Positions 47,142 to 57,380 of a DNA stretch of 64,000 nucleotides are shown here, one piece after another (within the stretch, counting starts at the first letter, position 1; every line of letters begins with the position of its first letter). A program made the translations under genes and the position numbers. The notes beneath the pieces are model-generated. The model did no database searches, was not told where the DNA came from, and saw only the letters and a program-made list of their open reading frames with translations. Source of the DNA: Taxawa tesnikishii (nom. ined.). Its lineage: Eukaryota; Ascomycota; Dothideomycetes; Dothideales. The DNA is taken from assembly GCA_030247885.1 (NCBI GenBank), contig JAPDRO010000006.1, forward strand, positions 1,364,001-1,428,000. Reading direction: 5' to 3'.

Positions 47142-49640
47142 TCTAATATTATATCTAAGTAAATTTAAAGTAAGAAATACGCTATAATAGTATATATTAT
47201 ACTTTAATTAACGCTATAAAACTAATACGCTAAATAGCGCTCTTAACGCAATTATAAGCCGAAATTAAAGTACCTTATAAAACTAAAAAAAAGGTAATAA
47301 TATAGCGTATATTAAACGAAAGTTTACGTAGTATATTACCCTTAAAGGAAAACGTATAAAATATAGTAAATAAACTACTAAGAAAATATAATAAGAAGCT
47401 TATTAATAAGAACTAAGTTAGTAACTTTATTAAGTATATACTTAAGTTATAAATATTATAGAGTTATTTATACGATTATTAGTAAGTTACTTATAAGAAT
47501 TTAGTAGTTATTTAGCTCTAGTTTACGCTTATTTAATTAATAAAGGTAAAGTATAATATCTTAAATAAGGATAACGTATTTTATTACTAAGTAGTTTACT
47601 ATTATTAAGTAGTTTACTCTTACTAATATTTCGACTATTATAAACTATTACCTTCGTATTACAATACTATATAAAAATATACTCTAATTTATAGTACTAT
47701 TTAAAAGTATTACTATTATTTAAATCTACTATTTCTATAATATAAGTACGCGTATTATAACTAGTCTTATTATAATATTTATAGTACCTTTACGTACGTA
47801 TTTTCTTCGTAAGTTATTTAGTACTCTCATTATTATTATCGTCTTTATTAACTATTAAATCTTATACGTTACTTACTATAAGACTTTCTTTTATTTAAAT
47901 ATACTTTCTTTTATAACTATATTACTTTATTAACGCTTTAATTAACTTTTAAAGACTTATAATTTCCCTTATTTATAACTTTAACTTATAACTTATAATA
48001 GTTATACTTTTAGTAAGTAAATTTATAACTTATAAAAGAAGCAAAATAAGTAAATTTCTATATAGTTATATACGCTCGTAAACTAGCGTTATTTACGCCT
48101 TTATTTCCTTTAAATTAGCTAGTATTTTAGACTCTTATAAGGTAACTTTTAATAGTATAAATATCGGCGTATAAAGTACTATATTAAGCTTTAATAATAC
48201 TTACTCTAAGTTATAAGAAACTAATTTAGTACCTTTAAAGTTTACTTAAATATTATCCTTTATAATTACCTTATTAAAAGTAATATAAAAGGCTAGTAGG
48301 AAGGCCTCTTTCTTAACTTATATAATAAAATACTATAACTAGCTATTAATTTCTATATTATATACTTACTTTAAGGGAGTAAAATAGCTTATATTAAGTA
48401 GTTATAATAAGTATAATAAGTATAAAAGTATATAAAGAATAATAATCTTTTATTCTTTATAATAGTTATAAAAGTTATAACTATTATAACTCTCGTAACT
48501 ATTTATAGTTAGTAGGTAATATATACTTACTTAACGCGCCTTTATATACGCGTTAAAGTACTTTAATTACTTTAAAGTAAGCTTATTTATCGTTTAGCTA
48601 TTAACGTTAGTCTTAAGTACTTAGTTATAAAGTAAGTCTATATACTAACTTAATATAAGAACTTTACTATTAAAGATAATAAAGAGTAAAATAACTTACT
48701 TAATAATGTAAATACCTTAAATAATTATAACTTACTCTTAGTTACTTAGTTATATCTTTTAAAATTACTTTATTTCTTAGAGCTTATAAAGACTATTTAA
48801 GCGTTAATTATACTTATTATAAAGTCTATCTTATTAAAGTTATATATATCTTTATTTAGAATATTATACTTTTCCTTAGTCTTTTTAACTAGTTTAAATT
48901 AAAGTATTATAATATATATATCTTTGTTTAAGGCTTATTAATAATTATATAAATAACTACATTAAAGCTTAACTTTCTTAATATATATCTTAAACTTATT
49001 TACTTAGTACTTACTAATAAGTTCTTTACTATATATAGTAAGTAAATTATTAACTATTTCTTTTATTATAGTTTTTATAATACTTATTTTTTATAAGTTT
49101 AACTTAAGTATATATACTATTATTATTTCCTCCTTTATTTTCTTTAACTTCTTTAAGTTAAACTTATAGTCGTATTATATAAGCTTTTTATCGCGTCGTT
49201 ATCTTAGCGTTATTTAAGAAACGTTATATACTTTAAATACGTATTTTATATTATTAAGAAAAGTTACTTAAATAGTCTTAATAATAAGGTATAATATACT
49301 TTTATTATAAGTAAATTACGCGTTATATTATAGTAGTATTATTATAATAGTCTATAATAGTTACGATATTAGTAAAGAATAACTACTTAATAAAAAGTAG
49401 CTACTTAATAATAAAATATATTATATATATATTATATAACTTTTAATTAAACTTTTAAGTTTTTATTATACTTTATAAAGTATAATAAAGTAAAAAGCGA
49501 GCGAGGTATTACTTAATAGTAAAGTTATTATTAAAATAAGCGTTTAAAAATAATTTATTAATAATTATAAGACCTATTAAAAAAGTAGTAATATAATAGA
49601 AGTTCGAATAATTTAAATACTAGTTTAATTTACCCTCTAA
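47142..49640. repeat. RIP-converted AT-rich island, right part
   Basis: Same CpA/TpG-poor composition as the left part. About 47,147-47,573 is a piece of another pogo-like element: the string CGCAATTATAAGCC parallels the start of element A's coding part. Element B follows, then about 220 bp of unassigned AT-rich DNA to about 49,640, where normal composition returns. Confidence 0.85.
47574..49421. mobile_element. RIPped pogo-type element B (inverted relative of A)
   Basis: 1,848 bp, bounded by ACGTATTTTATTACTAAGTA and its degenerate complement at 49,421, with TA outside both ends. It is oriented opposite to element A. About 1.29 kb of it (47,571-48,858) is identical to the complement of 37,296-38,583, whereas the remaining roughly 0.5 kb differs at many positions from the matching parts of A. 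No open frame. Confidence 0.8.
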
Positions 49641-50125
49641 CGTTAAGAGTACGAGTTACATACCTAAAAGGTAAGAATACTAAGTAGTATAGAGGTTCCT
49701 GCGTAGATAGGACGCGTCGGGCAATTATAGTAATACGCGCTTACAAAAGCCCGAGTTTCCCCGGAAATCCAGGGTGTTTTGGTACGAAGAATACGTTACC
49801 CCGCGGAATACGTTAGTTGGGATTCGCATCTATGCGCGGGATGGTTGCCGTTCGCTGGAAGGATGAGCGCTCTTATTAGCGGCGAAGACCAAGGCACTTG
49901 TTCGACTTTTCGGTCAAGCTTCTCTATGACAAATCCAGGGAACTTCGGTGTTGGCGAGAGGCATTCGTGTGGTGTCGCTACGTGGAGACTCTTCGGAAAA
50001 CATCCTGCCCCCGGCGAGCATTCAAATGCACGGTGGCAGGCAGCCCCGATAGTCTGTATTTAGAACTCCTGACCCTAATTCTACCCTAAATTCCAATCCT
50101 AGCCCCGGAGTATCGAATCCCAACC
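49641..50125. other. Transition zone beside the transposon island
   Basis: Normal base composition returns. No supported gene; short frames at 49,779-50,089 have no domain. Confidence 0.4.
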
Positions 50126-50800
50126 CTAACACGTCCCATTCGGGTAACTTGGTAGCTCCGTTCCCGAATGCTCAAGTCCAGCTTGATACGTGGCCCCAGT
50201 TCCCGCATCATCCGTGCCGTCGGTTATGATCCCGTTCTGTCCATCACTCACACAACCGACGTTGACTGTGTTGAGCAGGTTCGCCCAGCGCTCAGTGGAA
50301 ACTTGCTGCTCGTCGCAAGTGGTGTCACAGTAGAACGCAAGGCAGGTACGAAACTCGGCCTCATGACAGTAACCAGCAGGCGTGATAATGGTGCCAGGGT
50401 AGGCAGAGATCTGTCCAATGAGAGTGGTACAATCATCTTGTAAGGGGTGCGAAACACCGGGCTAAGCGTATTCATAGAGCTCAGGTTAGCCCTCGGCCAC
50501 TGGCGTACGTGACTGCATTTCCATCTGGTTGGATGCTTGACTCACCCCTAGACAGTGTAGAAAGTCCACCCGCTTTTGCAGCAAAGGACTTGCAGGACTC
50601 TGCGCCTCCTTGTCTCTGGTGTCGTCTTTGCCTAAGCGGTCAACGATCTTGTACGAAAAACCATTCGATGTGAACTCGATAGGAATATCAGCGGCTGATT
50701 TGATGACGTTGTTCTCCTTAGTTCCAGGCGGGACTGGACTGCCTAGCGCACACAGGACGAAACCGAACGACAGGAGTGCTGAGGATTGAAAGCTTCTCAT
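50126..50800 (-). CDS. Small secreted cysteine-rich protein with Kex2-like site
   Basis: Exons complement(50126..50461, 50546..50800) give 196 residues. The 84-bp intron has a GTGAGT donor, a GGCTAAC branch site and a TTAG acceptor; phase 0 joins CLG to PGVSHPLQDDC without any frame correction. Residues 1-20 form a signal peptide (ALLSFGFVLCALG). A pro-region rich in charged residues ends in LLQKR (residues 73-77), a Kex2-type dibasic site. The predicted mature part of about 119 residues has eight cysteines, six of them within about 50 residues (DDC, GYC, RTC, FYC, TTC, VGC). I recognise no named family. Signal peptide, pro-region and even cysteine count fit a secreted effector-like protein; the function is unknown. 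It lies about 0.5 kb from the RIPped island. Confidence 0.7.
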
Positions 50801-51448
50801 GATGCTTGTTCGGTTTGACATAACAAAGGGCCGAATAGTTACTAGGATCAAACGACAAAGATATTCGCTCCTGTGGACAACCCGTCTACCAGATTCTCTC
50901 TGAGTGCGCCCCGGCCTAATATACCTTCGGCGAAAGCTACTAGACGCGGTGTCGCGCACAGCATAGCGTTTAGTAGGACTTTAGTGACGTCACGTTAGTT
51001 GGAAAAAGTGTTGCATCTAGGTTCTATAAGATGGACATGTTATGCTTAGCTCTTGCTAGTGGGTTAGCACATACCCTATCAGTTCTTTTACAACAAGTTA
51101 CTACGTGCTATAACATGTGTGTGTTGAAGCCAACATTAGCCGTACGTGTCATACATCCGTTCGGATTATGCATGAGACACTAATTTGCAGGATGATCTAC
51201 TAGCTTGTTAGTCTTCCTGTTGGTCTTCCTGTTGGTCTTCCCGTTGCCAAAGTGTTGCAACTAACATGGGAGTAGGCACTTGCATCATACTGGAAAATAA
51301 CTTGAGGCTACGATTAAGTGTCTAGCTTCGACTACATATATCTAGTTTAGCTACTCATAGCTAGGATAAAACCATTCCATCTAGGATCGCGACCAAAAGT
51401 TAACTACATAAGTTTGCGTTTAGCTAGCCTGCGAACAATACTATCATT
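50801..51448. other. Region between the two secreted-protein genes
   Basis: Shared upstream region of two divergently transcribed small secreted-protein genes. It contains a 12-bp tandem repeat at 51,211-51,246. No coding frame seen. Confidence 0.5.
51211..51246. repeat. Three tandem copies of a 12-bp unit
   Basis: GTCTTCCTGTTG repeated three times, the last with one change. Confidence 0.85.
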
Positions 51449-51798
51449 ATGCCATCTTTTCGAATTATAGTCGTACTTGCGGTTAGCTTGCTAACTACGA
51501 ACGTCCTTGGGGACGAGATAAACGGCTGCTACAATTCGTAAGGTCTTGCACTCGTTTGGCTTAAAACAAAAGCTAACTACATCTATAGCGCGTCACCAAG
51601 CACGGGCTTACCGTCAAACATTTGTAGATGTCCAGATGGATTTTCTAGTAGATTTCCGATGTTGTTTTAGAATAGGTTGCTATTGCGTCTTGCTAATATG
51701 ATCCTATAGCAATCGAATCAGGTGAAACTTGTTGGACAAGTGCAGAAGACGATTATGATTGCCAAAACCCAGTGTCGCAGGTTGCATGTATCTCTTGA
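51449..51798 (+). CDS. Very small secreted cysteine-rich protein, two introns
   Basis: Exons 51449..51537, 51589..51647 and 51710..51798 give 78 residues. Intron 1 (51 bp) has donor GTAAGG, branch GCTAAC and acceptor TATAG. Intron 2 (62 bp) has donor GTAGAT, branch GCTAAT and acceptor TATAG. Phases fit without correction. The first 21 residues are a signal peptide (RIIVVLAVSLLTTNVLG). The mature peptide of about 57 residues carries six cysteines: GC, NIC, RC, ETC, YDC and VAC, with ICRCPDGF in the middle. The short acidic tail ends in ACIS. No family recognised. Size, cysteine number and position beside RIPped repeats are typical of fungal effector candidates. Intron 2 is the least certain part; without it the frame would end soon after PDGFSS. 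Confidence 0.65.
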
Positions 51799-52471
51799 GA
51801 CTACATAGTGAGAGGACAGGGCTCTTTGTTTACTTACGATGCCATCTTTACCTTGTTTCTAGATATCCGCGCTAGTGTCGTTTTGAAACAGATGCCTTAG
51901 GTGCGCATTGCGGCTAGGTCCTTGCGTTTGGCGAGAATGATGCTCTCCGCAGCGATGTTAAGATCTTGCAGTCTACGCATTGAATTCACTCCTTGTGCTG
52001 CTTTGATAGAGTACTAAGATTGATCTCTATAGATGCGGTCGTAGCACAAATTATTGTAGAATCCGTCACTATCATGTAGAGTGTAGGAGATATGTGAGCT
52101 TTACCCACAGTGACTAAGCTAGATATAGTAGCCGGCTGTTAAAGCGATAGTACTATAGATGTCACAAGAAAATTATAGGAGCCCCTAAGCGTGTTCGGTA
52201 GGCGTGCCGATGTGATAGAGCATGGCAAAGATAGCTATGCCGGGATGAGAAGAGCGTGCCAAGGCCGCTGCTGTTGATAGGTCATGCCTATCTTATGGAA
52301 GTTACTACCTCCAAGGGAAGGTACTTTACTCCAAGCCGGAAGTGCGGATGGAAATCCATATAACTATACTTGTAGCAGGCATATGGCGTGTAGCGTGCAG
52401 TACTAAGTTAAGGCGATCTGATCTTAGCTAACTCGTGTTCCGGCTTGGCTAGCATCCTCCGTCCCTAGATT
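51799..52471. other. Intergenic, TGC-rich relic sequence
   Basis: A stretch at about 51,880-51,970 is rich in TGC/TGT codons in one frame but interrupted; it may be a relic of another cysteine-rich gene. Nothing else seen. Confidence 0.3.
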
Positions 52472-52906
52472 ATGGGGAAGCTCGCGCTACCTACTACTTA
52501 CGAACACATGGTACGCTATACCTGCACGTTCGCGGCGCAGTATAGGTCTATCACTGCCACATGCGGCATTCTCAGTGATCTCTAGGCCCACCTTCGCGGA
52601 TTCGATCTGTGTACTTTAACGGTTGGCGAACAGTTTAAGGAAGCGTATGAGCCATACTTAGTATGCTGCTTCCCTGAGTGTTCTCATGACAGTTGACTTA
52701 TCACAGTCGATCCGTCTCGCAAACCAAACTCTTACCGCTGTCAAAGAAGCGCAATGTTCGACCAAGTGTCGTCAGTCTGGGAGCTTTGCAGTACAGGAAT
52801 GACTACAGATTCTCTTGTGGACACGGAGCTCTTATATGCCGGCTCTGATGTTACGTCGTGTCCATCTCAGAGAGCTTGTGTAGAATGTCCGTACCATAGT
52901 TCTCAG
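52472..52906 (+). pseudogene. Broken cysteine-rich ORF
   Basis: One frame of 145 codons starts at an ATG (52,472) and ends at a good splice donor (CAG|GTAAGA, 52,906). It reads as a cysteine-rich protein (YTC, ATC, DLC, VCCFPEC, YRC, ELC, SCPSQRACVEC) but is interrupted twice. I see no signal peptide and no named family. It resembles its neighbours in cysteine content but not in sequence. It may be a decayed member of the same kind of gene. Confidence 0.4.
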
Positions 52907-53323
52907 GTAAGACTCCATACTTGTGTCGTATGGATTGGCCTGCTGTCATTACAATCGTTGACATCTTCAAGGACCCAAGCAGTTGGTCGCATGCCAGAGT
53001 CGGGAAGCAGCACAATCTCGGAACCCTGACCGATGACGCGACATGGTGCGAGGGACGGCTTTTGAGCGGTTCTCCTTATTACACGCCCGATACTGTCTCC
53101 TATGATTGTGTAGTAGAACACAGCCCGCAGTCACTTCCTTCCTGCCGGCAAAACAGGCAGCCAACCGGGAGACAATGCCTATGCCCTTGTCCGCCGGAGT
53201 AGAAAGCTGTGTTACAGCCTTCGAACTTGATGGATTCCCTCAACAGTTGCAACCTGCGACCTGCACGGATGAGGCCCCTGTCGCTCAATCAGCCTTTCCT
53301 ACAAAACTTTGCGGAGCGGTAGG
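52907..53323. other. Upstream of the Myb-like gene
   Basis: An open plus-strand frame from about 53,175 (MPMPLSAGVESCVTAFELDG) might be an upstream exon of the Myb-like gene. The only obvious intron would be 35 bp, which is too short to accept. Confidence 0.35.
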
Positions 53324-53740
53324 ATGCTTGTCATCTACAGCAAGTCCCCGCAGAGTATCAGCGGAAATCAAGAAGAGCATCTACTATTGGAATTAAAGGA
53401 CCGACAGAACCGACCCTGGAAGGTCATTGTCGAACAGATCCAGGCGCAATCCGGAAAAGCTTATTCCGTTCCTGCGTTGCAGATGCGATATCGCCGTCTA
53501 CGCCGGCGGCGACTCCTCGATATCTCTAACGCTGATCTAGCAGCGCTTCTCCAGGCGTACGACTACTGGGAGACAAAGCGATGGACTATTATCAGCCAGG
53601 AGGTACGCGTATAGAATCCCCTATTTTGGTTTTGACTTAGAAGTAACTTAAAGCTATCACAGATGAATAGGATTAGCGCATCGAGTTCGTGGACCCCAAA
53701 AGCATGTTCTAATGCCTGGCAGATGTTTGTTCGCGAGTGA
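53324..53740 (+). CDS. Small Myb/SANT-like DNA-binding protein
   Basis: Exons 53324..53602 and 53663..53740 give 118 residues with phase-0 splicing (GAG|GTACGC ... CACAG|ATG). The sequence resembles a widespread fungal Myb-like type: HLLLELKDRQNRPWKVIVEQ, then KAYSVPALQMRYRRLR, AYDYWETKRWTIISQE and KACSNAWQM. The tryptophan-spaced helices and basic RYRRLRRRR patch suggest DNA binding. The start at 53,324 is the first ATG in frame; an upstream exon is possible. Function unknown. Confidence 0.5.
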
Positions 53741-54067
53741 AACGGTGGTCAGAAAGGATTGTAGGCATTAGTCGAGGGTTATCCCCGCTGTGATCAGTGC
53801 GAGCGATGACGGAAGCGTGCATGAACGAGAGAGGATCCCATAGGTAGAGGCCGAAGGCACGGGCCGGTGTTTTGCTTCGCTTTTCTCTTAGACCGTCCAC
53901 GTCATCAGCGGCAGGACCAACAGAGTTTCCAACAACGATTTCTTGGCAGGTGTGATTCGCGCAACCCTCGTTAGCTGTGCTAGTCGCACGATATAAGACG
54001 ACATCTCGAGGGAGCAACTGTGCTCTGGGGAACAAGTACACTATCCGCCTGCTAAACAACTGCCAAT
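53741..54067. other. Intergenic region
   Basis: No coding region supported between the Myb-like gene and the orphan ORF. Confidence 0.45.
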
Positions 54068-54973
54068 ATGTCTTGTCCTGTCTCGCAAGCCTCTCATCCG
54101 ACAACCGGCGATGAAGTACAAGACCAAAACTTCGTGGCAGATTTCACTTCGGTCGAAGCACTTTTAGCCTCTATACTTCAGGAGGTAGCTCAACCTCCGC
54201 GACCTATCTGGCACGTTCGCGGCACCCACAGAACAGCCTCGCAAGGAGAGAGCCACCTATCTATCGACTTTGATTTCAGTTTTGACCAAACCGACGTTGC
54301 TTCCAGACACTACCTCCGGATACTTAATCCTGATCTCGACAACATAGATGAAGTCTCCGAAGAAAAGACTTTGCAAGCTTTATGTCGCGGTATTGTAGAT
54401 AAGAGGGTGGGTGGCAATCACAGGTACGTTGTGCACATAAGCATCTTTCACCGAAGCCATAAAAGCCGGCCACAAGACTTACAGAAGGCATGCAGTTACA
54501 TACGCATCTGTAGAGAGTTGATCCATACAGATGAGGAAGCAGTGCGCTCATATATTACTGCCCAGTGCACCGCCCTGAGATACGCGGGCACGCTGGATAT
54601 TAGTGTCGATCGCAAGGTTTCAACGGTTGATATAGTGCCACGAGACGACCAGGCCCAGCACGCTCCACGGAGCAATGATATCACGATTTCTGTGGGGTGG
54701 ATCATGCACTGGCCTCTGACCGTCAACCTTGACGTCTACCCTGAAAAGCGTCAACTCCAGCAACTATGGCGCAGGAGAGTCGGCGAAGCAATCATCAATG
54801 GAGATCAGGGCGTAATAACCCTCGACACTATGCCAGCGTCAACGGGTCAGTCTCTCCTGAGGAAGACGATGAAGCAGAAGAGTCTAGCACAGCCAATGTC
54901 AAAGCGGACAGACGCTAACGGTGTGACCTGGACGGAATCCAGAACTCTGCGATGGGGTGCAGACGAGGTATAG
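54068..54973 (+). CDS. Orphan protein of 301 residues
   Basis: A single-exon frame with ATG start. I recognise no domain, signal peptide or membrane segment. The composition is ordinary for a soluble protein, with predicted alternating strands and helices (RYVVHISIFHRSHKSRPQDL, DITISVGWIMHWPLTVNLDV). The tail is basic (RKTMKQKSLAQPMSKRTDAN). The end may instead be a splice donor (GAG|GTATAG), so the C-terminus is uncertain. Its length and codon quality make it more than a chance frame. Confidence 0.5.
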   Translation: MSCPVSQASHPTTGDEVQDQNFVADFTSVEALLASILQEVAQPPRPIWHVRGTHRTASQGESHLSIDFDFSFDQTDVASRHYLRILNPDLDNIDEVSEEKTLQALCRGIVDKRVGGNHRYVVHISIFHRSHKSRPQDLQKACSYIRICRELIHTDEEAVRSYITAQCTALRYAGTLDISVDRKVSTVDIVPRDDQAQHAPRSNDITISVGWIMHWPLTVNLDVYPEKRQLQQLWRRRVGEAIINGDQGVITLDTMPASTGQSLLRKTMKQKSLAQPMSKRTDANGVTWTESRTLRWGADEV

Positions 54974-57380
54974 AAAGGGCGAACTGCGCATCAAATACCG
55001 CGTGGAAGCACGTGGTTGCAGGGCCATCCTTGGGCGCTTAAGAGCGTGCAGGAAGGCGGTGAACACCCTCGTGCAGTGTATCGGGACATCACCTCCCTTC
55101 ATGTGGGGACGGGCGGGAAATGGGCAGGTTCACATGTGCTAGATAATAGAAGAGTTGCATTCAATTCCTGATTGGAGCTGATTGTGACATGAGACCATCG
55201 CGACCCTGCCAACTCCATCATTTCCTTTCCTGCTGTCTCGAGCCATTCCCAGAACCCACCGACTCGACCGTCCATCTGTGTGCCCTTCTCTGATCTCTCT
55301 CGCCTGTGGCAAACTGAATCCTTCAAGATCCCGCCGGCCAGGTGATGCGGTCCGCATTGCCATTGTCTACCGCGTTGTTGCCCTTCGCCGTCAGCCGATT
55401 GTCGCGATTCAGGAGGTCTTCCGCTATAAGCTCCGCGGCAGAGGTTGGACCGTGGATGAGATCATAGAGCATGCCGGTAATGGCAGTGCGGAGCTCTCTG
55501 CTCAGGCCCTGCGCAAGTCAGCTCCCCTGATTCGTTCGTGTCGAATGCAGAGTTCACCTTGAGCTTGCCTTCGCCCCTCAGAATTTGTCGGACGCCACCG
55601 ACTGTTACCCTCCTGTCGTAACGCTCTGTCAGGTGGCCTCTGCCGACCATCCACTGCCCCACCACCGCTTCTTGAATGCGACAGCCACAGGGGAGGAGTT
55701 CGTCGTCGGCGTCCGTGCCGGCCGGGATTTGAGTGTGGCTCGGGCCGGTGGCACCTGGCATGGCCTGGTTTGCAGCCCAGCACGAGTGACACTTCGGCAC
55801 GAATTGCTGCCTCTTGCGAAAGAACCTCTCACCGTCTGTCCGTCAGTGCCGAACGACGGAGACCCCGATAGACAATACGCACAAGATCACCTCCTCCTCC
55901 AGTCCGTTGGGATCGGGGTTGTAGGTCAGGGGCGCCTAGCGCTCGGCGTATTTGTACATGGCCCGACGTTGCGCGACGGCAGCACCGATCCACGGCGTCT
56001 CGATCGCGCCCTACCATCTCAATTGCTGATGCCTTGCGTGGTTGTTGAAGCACCACCAATCTCCGGTCTAGACTGTGGCGGCATTGAAGTCGAGCCGGTG
56101 CAGGCCGGGGCCGGTGGGCTTGACGTGGTGGTCGTTAGGAATGATGATAGTGTGCGTAAAACTAAGTTGTTCCAAGGATACTACGCTGAAGGGTCGTGGA
56201 CAAGAGATCGGATGCGTGGATGTGATGGCTAAACGCCGGGATCCGGGAAGCAGGACTCCATGGTCACGTGTAGCTTCGTGCGGGGATGCAAACCAGCAAG
56301 ACTGTTGCGGAGCGTGCAGCAGCTGTGGCGGCCCTTCCCGCCGACACCTTCGTCGTCGGCTATTTTGGGCCGGCGCTTGGGGAACAACACACGGGAAACC
56401 GAAGATTGGATCTTGTCTCTCACACTATTTCGGTATAGCTCGTTTGATAAGGCTAAGACCGCCAAAAGGCGAGTTTCGGGGAAAAACGGTCTGCATATAG
56501 GGACAGATCGGAGCGGGGCGTTGTAGGACTACCATCCATCTATAATAGGTCGAGAGTTCGTAGTCGTAGGAAGGGATCCGGGACCGGATGATTCACTATC
56601 GGACTCGGACTAGAAGAAAGTTTCTTCCGATCTCTTTCCCATTTCCCGTTTCCTGGATCGGTGACAATGCCATCCCTACTTATAGAGAGCAAGCCAGGAT
56701 GCAGTCTTAAGCCAGGATGGAGGAGGGAAACTGCAAACACGCAGATACTTTTGTGCATCGTTCAAGAATTCATCTTCGGACCTCTTCTATTTATGTACCT
56801 CTTAAGAGCGCCCACATCGCAGAGTGTGCTCAGCAACCCCCTTCTCGAGGCTTGTAAGAGACTATGAAGACATGCGACACGCTAGATAGGTCGTTTCTCG
56901 GTGAAGAGTAAGTACCAAAGAGCGACCTTGGTACTTCTACCAGCATTGACCCGCGCCAGTGGCCAACCAACGTATTCTGCTAGACGCAGATATCTGGCCA
57001 GACTTCTGTGTTGCTCTGGGAAAATTCCAGAGAAGCGCGCAATGTGTGTAACAAACCTTGCGATTCGTTGCAAATCACCCAGATCACGGCCAGCGGTCGC
57101 AAGCCAGTAGGTATGCGCGCAAAGAAGGGCCGAACATTGCGAAACTGAACTAATTGATTCCTACAACAATAGAGCTAACAACCGTAGATCTATCTTTCAT
57201 GAATGATTGGGATGATACGCGATTCTTCACCACTTCACAATGCTGCCTCAGACCAAGGGGTCGTGTAGCGTAGGATAATCATATGCTTAAAGCGGGAAAC
57301 AAGAATCTAAAAACTATTCTCGCGTTCAAAAGGTCCGGGTCTCGAGCGAGAGAATCCGCTGTCCGCCCCGCCAAAATCGC
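54974..57380. other. Gene-poor stretch, 2.4 kb
   Basis: Several overlapping frames of about 90-215 codons occur on both strands (55,278-56,232), but none shows a domain, intron pattern or consistent coding strand. It is probably relic sequence. Confidence 0.4.

Noticed and set aside
33700-49640. A centromere as the explanation of the AT-rich block
   Set aside because: The block resolves into RIPped transposons of defined length with TA-flanked ends; size and content do not require a centromere.
50060-50135. Scattered CCCTAA/ACCCTAA strings
   Set aside because: Irregular spacing and no array; overlaps the 3' end of the secreted-protein gene.
53106-53396. Upstream exon for the Myb-like gene
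   Set aside because: The implied intron would be 35 bp, below the roughly 49-bp minimum seen in other genes here.
55585-56232. A 215-codon plus-strand frame
   Set aside because: Overlaps comparable frames on the other strand, has no domain and a composition typical of chance GC-rich frames.
57270-57300. ATCATATGCTTAAAGCGGG resembling rRNA gene sequence
   Set aside because: Only a few bases match 18S/28S landmarks and the flanks do not continue the match.
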